DNA of 41,273 nt from an uncultured Bacteroidales bacterium (lineage in GTDB: Bacteria; Bacteroidota; Bacteroidia; Bacteroidales; UBA932): the NCBI GenBank assembly GCA_944323345.1, contig CALUSC010000016.1, forward strand, positions 1 through 41,273, written 5' to 3'. A program made the position numbers and the translations under genes. Below the pieces are notes generated by a model. It was not told the DNA's origin and searched no databases. It saw only the letters and a list, made by a program, of their open reading frames with translations. Below are positions 1 to 8,517 of the stretch, piece by piece. The stretch's first letter is position 1. Every line of letters starts with the position of its first letter.

Positions 1-142
1 TTTTTATCTATACACAGATAATGAGACTGCCAAATCCATTCCAAATTTTTCTGGAATCAGAACAGGTATATTTAATGTCGGCAGGTGTATCCAGCAAAAT
101 TTCCACCTTATCTGGAGTCTACACCCATTATATATAAGCAAT

Positions 143-310
143 CTAATCTTTCTTCTTCCTGCTGTCGCTACTCATGAAGTAAGGCAGATAAATGACCTCC
201 CTGTCCCAATCCTCGTCCTCATTATAGACATACACTGTCCTCGATTTCTCTATCTGTAAAATCATCGGTATATCTATCGTTGTCGTACATATCAATGGTA
301 TTCCTTTCAT
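143..310 (-). CDS. small hypothetical protein, 55 aa
   Basis: This is a short open frame starting ATG and ending TAG. I see no signal peptide or membrane segment. The protein begins MKGIPLICTTTID, has an acidic middle (YNEDEDWDRE) and ends in a basic tail (RKKKD). A good ribosome binding site (AAAGGAG) lies 5 nt before the start, unusually clear for this lineage, and is the main reason for calling it. No other gene lies within 500 bp on either side, and no exact TAnnTTTG box was found upstream. I do not recognise a family. It could be a small protein or antitoxin-like peptide left from an accessory element, or a chance frame. Conservation of the reading frame would decide. Confidence 0.45.
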   Translation of the reverse strand: MKGIPLICTTTIDIPMILQIEKSRTVYVYNEDEDWDREVIYLPYFMSSDSRKKKD

Positions 311-835
311 TGTTTCTCCTTTGTTTCTGGTTAATGGAATCTTTTATGTATGTATCTCTTTATATGCCATGAAGTTATGCAACATTTCCGAGTTTTCCAA
401 AGTAAATTTTTCTGGATAACCTGTTTATATATAATAATATAATATGATATGGAAGAGAATCCTATTCAATGTGAACTATCTTGAAAGTGTTTCGGATGTC
501 TTATCTGTACTTCAGAAATATCCATCTTTGCATTGATTTGCATATCTTATTCTTTAACACCTTATCGTAAACCTGTTTTTTACTTCATCGTTTCCTCTTA
601 CAAGTTGTCGGGATTTGTCCCAGTTCTGCACACAGATTGCACACAAACTCTCCACAAAAATCCCGTTTTCACCCCTATCAGCAACCCAGTTACAGAAGCC
701 GCACCAGAAAAATTTTCTTTACTCTACACCTCGAAATTGAAGTGAATTTTCATCTGAAATCCTGCCAATGACACACAAGAAATCTCTCGAATTTCACTGT
801 CAACCTGCATAAAGTTCCAGACACCTCCATACACG
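311..835. other. AT-rich intergenic stretch without a convincing gene
   Basis: This stretch is AT-rich, particularly around 400-460 (runs of alternating A and T). An open frame at 533-745 on the plus strand has no ribosome binding site and an unnatural composition, so I do not call it. Together with 1-142, where I also see nothing, this is the longest gene-poor part of the window. Confidence 0.5.
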
Positions 836-868
836 AAAAATCCCCGTAACCATCAAAGTTACAGGGAC
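836..868 (-). terminator. intrinsic terminator of the GGGtGRT operon
   Basis: Read on the minus strand, a stem of about 9-10 bp (CCCTGTAAC pairing with GTTACGGGG, one G-U pair) with a 7-nt loop is followed by five U. It lies about 140 nt after the stop of the GGGtGRT gene and is well placed to end that operon. Confidence 0.8.
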
Positions 869-924
869 TTGTTATTTCATCCACCAAATTGTATGAATGG
901 ATGGATTTCAAGGCTTGCGAAGTT

Positions 925-988
925 CCGAAAGCCGCAGTTTACTGCTGTAAATGAGGATTTGAGGAACGAGCGTAACGCCGAAAGCCGC
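925..988. repeat. two 11-bp direct repeats in the operon 3' region
   Basis: The sequence CCGAAAGCCGC occurs at 925-935 and again at 978-988, 53 bp apart. On the plus strand each copy runs into a short inverted repeat (CAGTTTACTG, GCCTTTCAGGC). The pair lies between the GGGtGRT stop codon and its terminator, so it would be part of the 3' untranslated RNA. Confidence 0.5.
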
Positions 989-1005
989 CTTTCAGGCAAT
1001 CTTGA

Positions 1006-2016
1006 TTACTTGTTCAGAGCAGTAGCCACATCCACCGCACAAGCCACAGTACATCCCACCATAGGGTTGTTGCCTATTCCGAGGAAGCCCATCATCTCCA
1101 CATGGGCAGGAACAGAGGATGAACCTGCAAACTGCGCGTCGCTGTGCATACGGCCCATGGTGTCGGTCATACCGTAGGAAGCAGGACCTGCTGCCATGTT
1201 GTCCGGGTGAAGTGTACGGCCTGTACCGCCGCCGGAAGCCACTGAGAAATAAGGCTTGCCTGCGAGGACACGCTCCTTCTTGTAAGTACCTGCTACAGGA
1301 TGCTGGAAACGTGTAGGGTTGGTAGAGTTTCCTGTGATGGACACATCTACACCTTCATGCCACATGATGGCCACACCCTCACGTACATCGTCAGCTCCAT
1401 AGCATTTAACCTTTGCACGAGGACCGTCGCTGTAAGCTATCTCACGTACGACTTTCAATTCTCCTGTATAATAATCGAACTGAGTCTGGACGTATGTGAA
1501 ACCGTTGATACGTGAAATGATCTGGGCTGCGTCCTTGCCGAGACCGTTCAGGATGCAGCGGAGAGGCTCCTTGCGTACCTTGTCAGCCTTGGCTGCAATC
1601 TTGATGGCACCTTCTGCGGCAGCGAAAGACTCGTGGCCGGCGAGGAACGCGAAGCATTTTGTCTCTTCACGAAGAAGCATTGCAGCGAGATTGCCGTGTC
1701 CGAGACCTACCTTGCGGTCATCGGCTACGGAACCTGGGATGCAGAATGACTGGAGACCGATACCGATAGCCTCAGCAGCATCGGCGGCGTTCTTGCAGCC
1801 TTTCTTGATGGCGATGGCGCATCCTACCACGTATGCCCACTTTGCATTCTCGAAGCAGATAGGCTGAGTGTCTTCGCAAGTCTTGTAAGGATCGAGACCA
1901 TACTTTTCGCAGATAGCGTTAGCCTCTTCGATATCCTTGATACCGTTAGCATTGAGCGCAGCGAGAATCTGTTTGATACGACGATCCTGGCTTTCGAATT
2001 TTACTTCTCTAATCAT
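1006..2016 (-). CDS. GGGtGRT family protein
   Basis: This 336-aa protein belongs to the family named for its GGGTGRT motif, seen here at residues 262-268. No biochemical role is established for the family, to my knowledge. It is rich in cysteine: C36, C47, C54, C66, C74, C92, C121, C154, C205, C322 and C326, including a closing CTVAC. This fits metal or Fe-S binding or redox chemistry, but that is inference. There is no signal peptide and no membrane segment, so it is probably cytoplasmic. It is the second gene of an operon, 14 nt after the NifU-like scaffold gene, and the two are characteristically paired in anaerobes. The start (MIREVKFESQDRR) follows a GGAGGA ribosome binding site. Family assignment is firm and function is unknown. 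Confidence 0.9.
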   Translation of the reverse strand: MIREVKFESQDRRIKQILAALNANGIKDIEEANAICEKYGLDPYKTCEDTQPICFENAKWAYVVGCAIAIKKGCKNAADAAEAIGIGLQSFCIPGSVADDRKVGLGHGNLAAMLLREETKCFAFLAGHESFAAAEGAIKIAAKADKVRKEPLRCILNGLGKDAAQIISRINGFTYVQTQFDYYTGELKVVREIAYSDGPRAKVKCYGADDVREGVAIMWHEGVDVSITGNSTNPTRFQHPVAGTYKKERVLAGKPYFSVASGGGTGRTLHPDNMAAGPASYGMTDTMGRMHSDAQFAGSSSVPAHVEMMGFLGIGNNPMVGCTVACAVDVATALNK

Positions 2017-2030
2017 AGTATGTCTCCTCC

Positions 2031-2732
2031 TTATTCTTTACGTGGGTCAATGTATTTAACAGCACCGTCTTCCTTTGCAAAACGGCCGTATGTGCCGGTC
2101 ACCTGCTTGAGAGCTTCATTGGCATCGACGCCTTTCTTCACGAGGTCCATGAATTTGCCGAGATGAACGAACTCGTATCCGCAGATCTCGTCATTCTTGT
2201 CGAGTGCGAGAGTCTTGATATAGCCTTCAGCCATTTCGAGATAACGCGGACCCTTGGCAAGAGTGCCGTAAAGGGTACCTACCTGGCTGCGGAGACCTTT
2301 ACCGAGGTCCTCAAGACCTGCACCGATCATCAGACCGCCCTCTGAAAAAGCAGACTGGGTACGGCCATACACGATCTGAAGGAAAAGCTCCCTCATGGCA
2401 GTATTGATGGCATCGCATACGAGGTCCGTATTCAGGGCTTCGAGTATAGTCTTGCCTGGAAGAATCTCGGAAGCCATGGCTGCGGAATGAGTCATTCCAG
2501 AGCAGCCGAGAGTCTCCACGAGAGCCTCCTGGATGACACCTTCCTTGACATTGAGAGTAAGCTTGCAGGCACCCTGCTGAGGAGCACACCAGCCCACACC
2601 GTGAGTCAGACCTGATATATCAGTGATTTCCTTTGATTTTACCCATTTTCCTTCCTCAGGAATAGGAGCGGGACCGTGGTTAGGTCCTTTTTTGACGCAG
2701 CACATCTGCTGCACTTCGTGTGAATAAACCAT
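2031..2732 (-). CDS. NifU/IscU-like iron-sulfur cluster scaffold protein
   Basis: This 233-aa protein is related to the N-terminal domain of NifU/IscU, on which [2Fe-2S] and [4Fe-4S] clusters are assembled. The core is visible at about residues 45-110: GVGWCAPQQGACKL supplies C49 and C56, and LGCSGM supplies C77; C106 follows. An extra CC pair lies at residues 11-12. The protein is longer than classic IscU (about 130 aa), with roughly 110 added C-terminal residues that I cannot assign. It is the first gene of the operon and shares its promoter with the GGGtGRT gene, so a joint role in cluster handling or delivery is plausible. No cysteine desulfurase gene is nearby. It is probably not the housekeeping Suf or Isc scaffold. 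Confidence 0.85.
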   Translation of the reverse strand: MVYSHEVQQMCCVKKGPNHGPAPIPEEGKWVKSKEITDISGLTHGVGWCAPQQGACKLTLNVKEGVIQEALVETLGCSGMTHSAAMASEILPGKTILEALNTDLVCDAINTAMRELFLQIVYGRTQSAFSEGGLMIGAGLEDLGKGLRSQVGTLYGTLAKGPRYLEMAEGYIKTLALDKNDEICGYEFVHLGKFMDLVKKGVDANEALKQVTGTYGRFAKEDGAVKYIDPRKE

Positions 2733-2770
2733 AACCTAATATTGTATAAAAAGTTTTTCCAAATCCGGCA

Positions 2771-2802
2771 CAAATATAATAAACTGTTTGGATTATTTCC
2801 AA
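2771..2802 (-). promoter_or_regulatory. Bacteroidetes-type promoter of the NifU-like/GGGtGRT operon
   Basis: On the minus strand a -7 box TATATTTG (2771-2778) lies 21 bp downstream of TTG (2800-2802). The predicted RNA start leaves a short leader before the start codon at 2732. Confidence 0.7.
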
Positions 2803-2906
2803 TTATTTTTCGTCCGTTCCGGACAATATCATCTCACCGGCAGCGGCCGGATACAATACCGGTCCCCTCCTCTCGTCTACGACACTATATCAATGAAAAC
2901 ACCTTC

Positions 2907-3821
2907 TCAGAACTCTGTCGGGAACACAGCCTTTCCGGTATAGAATGCCTTTATCACTTCCCTGTTCACTTCCTGACCGAGACCTTCGTTGAAAAAGAAA
3001 GCTTCCCCGTTTGTACCGAACTCGCGGTTCATAAGCATCTGCGAAGCGAATACGGAGCCCCATGCGTCACCCGATCTGAGATAAATTCCAGGATTGAGTA
3101 CATTTTTATCCGTGCTTGCCTTAACATATCCGACAGCCTCTTCGAGAGTGTTTCGGTACGACTCCTCCGTCTCCCTGTAACACTGTACGGAAAGGATATC
3201 CACGTAACCGCCTTCAAGCCACGACGGCCAGTCCTGCATCAGATTCTGCATGCACCACGGATACGGATTCGGTGAAAATGATACGAGCAGTTCCGGATCA
3301 GCCTTCTTGACTTCATCGTAAAGGCGTTTGCCGAAACTATTCAGCTTCTCCAGCCGCCATTCCACCCAATCAGCATCATTGTACGAAGCCGGTACATCCT
3401 TTCCTGTTTCAGCCTTGTAAATTTCACTACCATCGCACCATACTCGGTCACTGGCCGGACCGGTAGCCGAATTGGCATAGTTTGAAGCATCATAACCTTC
3501 AGGGCACGGCACAGTCATGTCCGATCCCTTGCCATAATCCTTCAGTATCGCCACATAAGTCAGATCCTGTATGACATCATTCGCGTTCTCAGGAGCTATG
3601 CTTTCTCCGGTATGGTCCCTGGAATCCATTCCGATATGATACGGGACACCGCAAGAAGCCGCAATATCGCCGAGTTCCGTAGCATCGACCAGCACATGGG
3701 CCGATATATTCCGTTCACGTCCGTTTTCAGATATCCGGACTTTCCATCCTGTTCCCTTTTTCCGGACTGCAAGTACTTTCGCACCGTGAATGACATCCAG
3801 ATACGGCTCGGATGCAGCCAT
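2907..3821 (-). pseudogene. chimeric remnant: truncated FAD-dependent oxidoreductase joined to a family-10-like glycosyl hydrolase
   Basis: This is an uninterrupted 304-codon frame made of two unrelated parts. Residues 1 to about 118 match the middle of FAD_oxidored-type flavoproteins (HVLVDATELGD, GMDSRDHTGE, IQDLTYVAILKDYG, PEGYD). The N-terminal GxGxxG dinucleotide-binding region is absent and so is the rest of the oxidoreductase. From about residue 132 the sequence resembles family 10-like glycosyl hydrolases (ADWVEWRLEKLNSF, LLVSFSPNPYPWC, VDILSVQCYRE). The N-terminal part of that enzyme and any signal peptide are missing. The apparent start at 3821 looks internal to the ancestral gene, and no promoter box precedes it. 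The simplest reading is an in-frame deletion between two neighbouring genes after 5' loss of the first. It could be a real short fusion, but the missing cofactor site argues against a working oxidoreductase. Confidence 0.6.
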
Positions 3822-3885
3822 TTTGTGAAAAATATCATGTGACGAAATTTATCTTATATTATGTATATAGTCTCGGTGAACTTCA

Positions 3886-3893
3886 TAAATTTG
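3886..3893 (+). promoter_or_regulatory. -7 promoter box for uvrB
   Basis: TAAATTTG matches TAnnTTTG and lies 23 bp before the uvrB ATG chosen at 3917. No TTG is seen at the -33 position. Its place supports 3917 over an in-frame upstream start at 3812. Confidence 0.55.
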
Positions 3894-3916
3894 CAGTCGG
3901 AATCGTGAAAAAAGCT

Positions 3917-6106
3917 ATGAAATTCCAGATTATATCAGATTACAAGCCTTCCGGCGACCAGCCGCAGGCAATAAAGGAAATATGTTCGGCGCTGAAAAGC
4001 GGGATAGACGCCGTCACCCTGCTCGGAGTGACGGGTTCCGGCAAGACCTTCACCATGGCGAATGTCATTGAAAGACTCCAGCGGCCCGCCCTCATCCTGA
4101 GCCACAACAAGACTCTTGCCGCCCAGCTTTACGGAGAGTTCAAGTCGTTCTTTCCGAACAATGCCGTCGAGTACTTCGTATCCTACTATGACTATTACCA
4201 GCCGGAAGCCTATATCCCTACCACCGACACATATATAGAAAAAGACCTGAGCATCAACGATGAAATCGAAAAACTGAGACTCAGTGCGGCGTCATCTCTG
4301 CTGTCGGGACGGCGGGATGTAATAGTAATATCCAGCGTATCATGTCTTTACGGTATAGGAAACCCGGAAGATTTCCATTCCCAGACGGTAACGGTAAAAA
4401 AAGGAGAAACCAGAAGCATGACCAGACTGCTTTACCAGCTGGTGGACGCCCTCTATTCCAGAACCGAAGCCGATTTCAAGCGCGGCTCATTCCGTGTGAG
4501 GGGAGATACCGTGGACATTTGCCTCGGAAATGGGGACAATGCCGTCAGAATAGAATTTTTCGGAGATGAAGTGGACAACATATCCGTAATTGACCCGGTC
4601 ACGGGGGCATTGCTGGATACATTGGACGAAGTCTCGATATATCCGGCCAACAATTTCGTCACGACCAGAGAGCGCAGCATAAAAGCCGTAAGCGAAATCC
4701 AGGATGACCTCGTAAGACAGTGCGAATATTTCGAGAATGTGGGCAAACCATTGGAAGCCAAAAGGCTGAAGCAACGTGTGGAATATGATCTGGAAATGAT
4801 TAAGGAGATGGGATATTGCCCGGGCATAGAAAATTATTCCAGATATTTCGACGGCCGCAAGGAGGGAATGAGACCTTTCTGCCTGATAGATTATTTCCCT
4901 AAAGATTTCATCACATTCATAGATGAGAGCCATGTCACTCTGCCGCAGATCAGGGCCATGTACGGAGGAGACCATTCGAGGAAAAGCGTTCTGGTGGAAT
5001 ACGGGTTCAGGCTTCCGGCCGCAGCTGACAACAGACCGCTGAAGTTCGAGGAATTCGAAGCCATCACCGGTCAGACTGTATATGTGAGCGCTACGCCGGG
5101 GGACTATGAAATGGAAAAATCAGGAGGGCTCGTAGTGGAACAGGTCGTAAGGCCTACGGGGCTGCTCGACCCGCCCATCCAGGTCCGGCCTACAGAAAAT
5201 CAGGTGGATGACCTACTGGAAGAAATCCGCAAACGCGCCGAGAAAGACGAGAGAGTACTCGTTACGACGCTTACCAAGAGGATGGCGGAAGAACTGGAAA
5301 AGTATTTTACCCGTATGGGAGTCAGATGCCGGTATATCCATTCGGATGTCGACACGCTGGAAAGAGTGGAGATTATAGAAGATTTCAAGAACGGGCTTTT
5401 CGATGTCCTGGTGGGAGTGAATCTGCTCAGGGAAGGACTGGATATTCCGACAGTATCTCTCGTCGCCATTCTGGATGCGGACAAGGAGGGATTCCTGCGG
5501 TCCGGCAGGTCATTGACACAGACAGCAGGACGGGCCGCAAGAAATGTAAACGGCCTGGTCATCATGTATGCCGACAGCATTACGGGCTCCATGCAGGAAA
5601 CCATCTACGAAACCGACAGGCGCCGGGCCAAACAGATGGAATACAACAAGAAACACGGGATTACCCCTACGCAGGTAGGCCTGAAAAGGAATGTTTTGGC
5701 GGAAGGTACCCCAGGGGACAATGCGGCCAGGAAACACAACCCCCGGCTGGCCAATACTGTTTCAGGGAAAGTCAGTGCAGCCAATTCATACGAAGACCCT
5801 CGTTATATTCCCGATCCTACGGAACTGGGAAGCGGCTATGTATCGGTAGGACTCGGCCATGATTCCAGAAGAGAATCGAATTCCGCATATACCGACGGTT
5901 ATATCAGGGCCGACCTGGCTGCCGTACTTCAGGATCCGGTCATTCGCTCCATGACCCGCGAACAGGTGGAGAAAGCTGCCGATACGGCAAAAAAGAACAT
6001 GCAGAAAGCTGCGGCAGACCTGGATTTTCCCGCTGCCGCGAAATACAGGGATGAAATGTGGGCCCTTCAGGAGTATCTCAAGGTCTGGTCTTCCACTGCC
6101 AGATAA
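3917..6106 (+). CDS. uvrB: excinuclease ABC subunit UvrB
   Basis: UvrB is the helicase-like damage-verification subunit of nucleotide excision repair. It is loaded by UvrA and recruits UvrC. The chosen start gives 729 aa beginning [18 protein letters not shown], the normal UvrB N-terminus; an in-frame ATG 35 codons earlier lies upstream of the promoter box. Walker A GVTGSGKT is at residues 37-44. The DNA-gripping hairpin region ([12 protein letters not shown]), the DESH motif II and the helicase motif QTAGRAARN are all present. The UVR domain that binds UvrC begins near residue 680 (REQVEKAAD). The protein is about 60 residues longer than usual because a linker of roughly 80 residues (about 595-675) lies before the UVR domain. 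It is divergent from the chimeric remnant. Confidence in identity is very high. Confidence 0.97.
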   Translation: MKFQIISDYKPSGDQPQAIKEICSALKSGIDAVTLLGVTGSGKTFTMANVIERLQRPALILSHNKTLAAQLYGEFKSFFPNNAVEYFVSYYDYYQPEAYIPTTDTYIEKDLSINDEIEKLRLSAASSLLSGRRDVIVISSVSCLYGIGNPEDFHSQTVTVKKGETRSMTRLLYQLVDALYSRTEADFKRGSFRVRGDTVDICLGNGDNAVRIEFFGDEVDNISVIDPVTGALLDTLDEVSIYPANNFVTTRERSIKAVSEIQDDLVRQCEYFENVGKPLEAKRLKQRVEYDLEMIKEMGYCPGIENYSRYFDGRKEGMRPFCLIDYFPKDFITFIDESHVTLPQIRAMYGGDHSRKSVLVEYGFRLPAAADNRPLKFEEFEAITGQTVYVSATPGDYEMEKSGGLVVEQVVRPTGLLDPPIQVRPTENQVDDLLEEIRKRAEKDERVLVTTLTKRMAEELEKYFTRMGVRCRYIHSDVDTLERVEIIEDFKNGLFDVLVGVNLLREGLDIPTVSLVAILDADKEGFLRSGRSLTQTAGRAARNVNGLVIMYADSITGSMQETIYETDRRRAKQMEYNKKHGITPTQVGLKRNVLAEGTPGDNAARKHNPRLANTVSGKVSAANSYEDPRYIPDPTELGSGYVSVGLGHDSRRESNSAYTDGYIRADLAAVLQDPVIRSMTREQVEKAADTAKKNMQKAAADLDFPAAAKYRDEMWALQEYLKVWSSTAR

Positions 6107-6233
6107 CTGAGACGTTTTGCGGCTTCCGGTTCCGGCAATTTACTGAATGTTTTTTCCGGATTTTGAGGAAATTTTTCTAAATTAGTCCCTTAGCATAAAT
6201 AAAATTTCGTCAAACTTACAAACATGAACCGTT

Positions 6234-8405
6234 ATGGACTTGACAGATGAATTGTTCCCCAATTATGACGAAAACGGACGGAATCTGATCCGGAAGGCAT
6301 ACGACATCGCATCGGAAGCACTGGCGGATCATACCAGAGGAAACGGAAAGCCTTTCATCGAACATCCGGTAAATGTAGCCAGGATCGCAGCCGATGAAAT
6401 AGGACTCCCCGCCGAATGCATCGCTGCCATTTTCCTCCATGAAGCCCAGCGTTTCCATCCCGAAACGGACATCATGGCCGGAGAAGATTTCGGCAAGGAT
6501 GTCCGGACCATGGTAGACGGCCTTAACAGGATATCCACCATCAAACCCAAAGACACGAAACTCGAAGCCGAAAATTACAAGAGGCTGATCGTTTCATACT
6601 CGAAAGATCCGAGAGTCACCGTGCTCAAACTGGCTGACAGGCTGGAGGTCATGCGTTCTCTGGATATCTTCCCGAAACTGTCCAGGGAAAGGAAGATACT
6701 TGAGACACTGATGCTGTACATTCCCCTCGCCCACCAGCTCGGCCTGTACAATATGAAGAGCGAACTTGAGGATATATACTTCAGATATGCCGAACCGGAG
6801 CAGTACCGGACCATTACCAACAAACTGAAAAGCACTGAAAAGGACAGGCAGAAACTGATGACCCAGTTCATCGAGCCGCTCAAGAGCAAACTTTCGGATG
6901 AAGGCATAAAATACAAGCTGAAAATCAGGACAAAGACAGCATATTCGATATGGAGGAAGATGCAGAAGCAGAAAGTCCCGTTCGAGGGTGTCTATGATGT
7001 CTTCGCCATCCGTTTCATCATCGACTGCGAGCCTGACAGGGAAAAGGAGCATGCCCTGTGCTGGAAAGTATTTTCACACGTTACGGAAGAATACGAATCC
7101 GATACTAACCGTCTCCGTGACTGGATATCGAATCCCAAGCCGAACGGTTACGAATCATTGCACATTACTGTCAAGAATAAGGATAACGTATATCTCGAAG
7201 TCCAGATCAGAACCAGGCGGATGGATGAAATAGCCGAAAACGGACTGGCATCCCACTGGTCGTACAAGGGCATCAAGCATGAAGCGACTCTGGACAAATG
7301 GCTCGTGTCTGTACGGCACATTCTCGAACATCCTTCATCAGACGGAAGTTCAGGCTATTATGAGGATGACCTTCCGACACCTCCGGAGAAGGAGATATTC
7401 GTCTTCACCCCTTCCGGAGAGCTCAGGAAACTGACCGCGGGAGCCACAGTACTGGATTTTGCCTTCGATATCCATTCGAATCTCGGAATCCGCTGCACGG
7501 GCGGCAAGGTCAACGGGAAGGCCGTACCTATCAAGGAAAAGCTCAAGACCGGAGACGTGGTCGAGATTATGAGCAGCAAGAATCAGAAACCGTCTCCGGA
7601 CTGGCTTAATATCGTAGTGACAAGCAAGGCCAGGGCAAAAATCCGCCAGAAACTCAGCGAGGCGGAGTTCCAGAAAGCCGCGGAAGGAAAGGAACTCCTG
7701 GAGCGGCGTCTGAAGAACTGGAAACTGGGACTGAATGACGAAGATCTGGCCGCCCTGATGAAAAGGACTCAGCATAAGACTCTGAATGCATTTTATGCCG
7801 CAGTCGGTGACGGGACCGTAGACATTGCCGACATCAAGGCATTCCTGGACAAAAAGGAAGGCGTATCACAGGAAAAGCCGGCCGAAGAAACGGACAGGCC
7901 TCAGGAAAAAGTACAGCAGCCGGGCCAGAAGAAACGCGACGGAGCGACAGACGATATTCTCATCATCGATGCCAAGAATGTCAAATCCCTTGACTACAAG
8001 ATGGCAAAATGCTGCAATCCTGTTTTCGGCGATGATGTTTTCGGGTTCGTATCCATCAAGGACGGAATCAAGATACACCGCATGTCCTGTACCAATGCCG
8101 CCAGACTAATGGAAAAATACCCGTACCGCATCCAGAAAGTGAAATGGAGCGATTCACCGGGTACGTCCAGTTTTCAGGTGACCCTGAAAATATCAGCCGC
8201 CCACGAGTCCTCTGTCGTAAACGAAATTTTCGACACCGTAAACTCATTCAAGGCATCCATCAGGAATTTCAATGTCTCCGACAATGAACGTACCGGTACA
8301 TACGATATCCAGGTCAAACTTTCAGTTCCGAACAATCTGGAACTGGACAAGGTCATCTCGCAGATCCGGGTCAGGAAAAATATTATAAAAGTCACCCGTT
8401 TATAA
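6234..8405 (+). CDS. relA: RelA/SpoT family (p)ppGpp synthetase with degenerate hydrolase domain
   Basis: This 723-aa stringent-response enzyme makes (p)ppGpp from ATP and GDP or GTP. The order is HD-like domain (about 20-170), synthetase domain (about 225-345; YDVFAIRFI, RDWISNPKPNGYESLH and EVQIRT all intact), TGS domain (about 380-440; EIFVFTPSGELRKL), a helical and cysteine-containing region (KCCNPVFGDD), and a C-terminal ACT domain. In the HD domain the signature HDxxED reads H69-E70-A-Q-R-F, and the usual DRLHNM reads DRLEVM. The metal aspartate, the catalytic ED pair and the conserved asparagine of active hydrolases are therefore all replaced. It should be a synthetase without hydrolase activity, so a bifunctional SpoT is expected elsewhere in the genome. 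The start follows a short overlapping upstream ATG at 6224. Confidence 0.93.
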   Translation: MDLTDELFPNYDENGRNLIRKAYDIASEALADHTRGNGKPFIEHPVNVARIAADEIGLPAECIAAIFLHEAQRFHPETDIMAGEDFGKDVRTMVDGLNRISTIKPKDTKLEAENYKRLIVSYSKDPRVTVLKLADRLEVMRSLDIFPKLSRERKILETLMLYIPLAHQLGLYNMKSELEDIYFRYAEPEQYRTITNKLKSTEKDRQKLMTQFIEPLKSKLSDEGIKYKLKIRTKTAYSIWRKMQKQKVPFEGVYDVFAIRFIIDCEPDREKEHALCWKVFSHVTEEYESDTNRLRDWISNPKPNGYESLHITVKNKDNVYLEVQIRTRRMDEIAENGLASHWSYKGIKHEATLDKWLVSVRHILEHPSSDGSSGYYEDDLPTPPEKEIFVFTPSGELRKLTAGATVLDFAFDIHSNLGIRCTGGKVNGKAVPIKEKLKTGDVVEIMSSKNQKPSPDWLNIVVTSKARAKIRQKLSEAEFQKAAEGKELLERRLKNWKLGLNDEDLAALMKRTQHKTLNAFYAAVGDGTVDIADIKAFLDKKEGVSQEKPAEETDRPQEKVQQPGQKKRDGATDDILIIDAKNVKSLDYKMAKCCNPVFGDDVFGFVSIKDGIKIHRMSCTNAARLMEKYPYRIQKVKWSDSPGTSSFQVTLKISAAHESSVVNEIFDTVNSFKASIRNFNVSDNERTGTYDIQVKLSVPNNLELDKVISQIRVRKNIIKVTRL

Positions 8406-8408
8406 ATA

Positions 8409-8430
8409 TTTTGCCGGATTTCCGGCAAAA
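8409..8430 (+). terminator. hairpin just after the RSH gene
   Basis: TTTTGCCGG and CCGGCAAAA form a perfect 9-bp stem with an ATTT loop 3 nt after the stop codon. No U-tract follows on the plus strand beyond the stem, so it may be a weak terminator or an RNA-stabilising 3' end. Confidence 0.45.
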
Positions 8431-8517
8431 AAGAGAAAAACTTTGTCAATAAAAAGAAAAAATCTGCATCTAATAAGGAGTATTTGACAAGATTTTTCAT
8501 ACGTAATTCAAATTATC

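Noticed and set aside
533-745. A 70-codon plus-strand frame in the AT-rich left end
   Set aside because: It has no ribosome binding site, no recognisable motif, and a composition unlike real proteins of this genome.
2742-3275. A 177-codon plus-strand frame
   Set aside because: It lies mostly opposite the chimeric oxidoreductase/hydrolase frame, whose translation shows clear family motifs; this one shows none.
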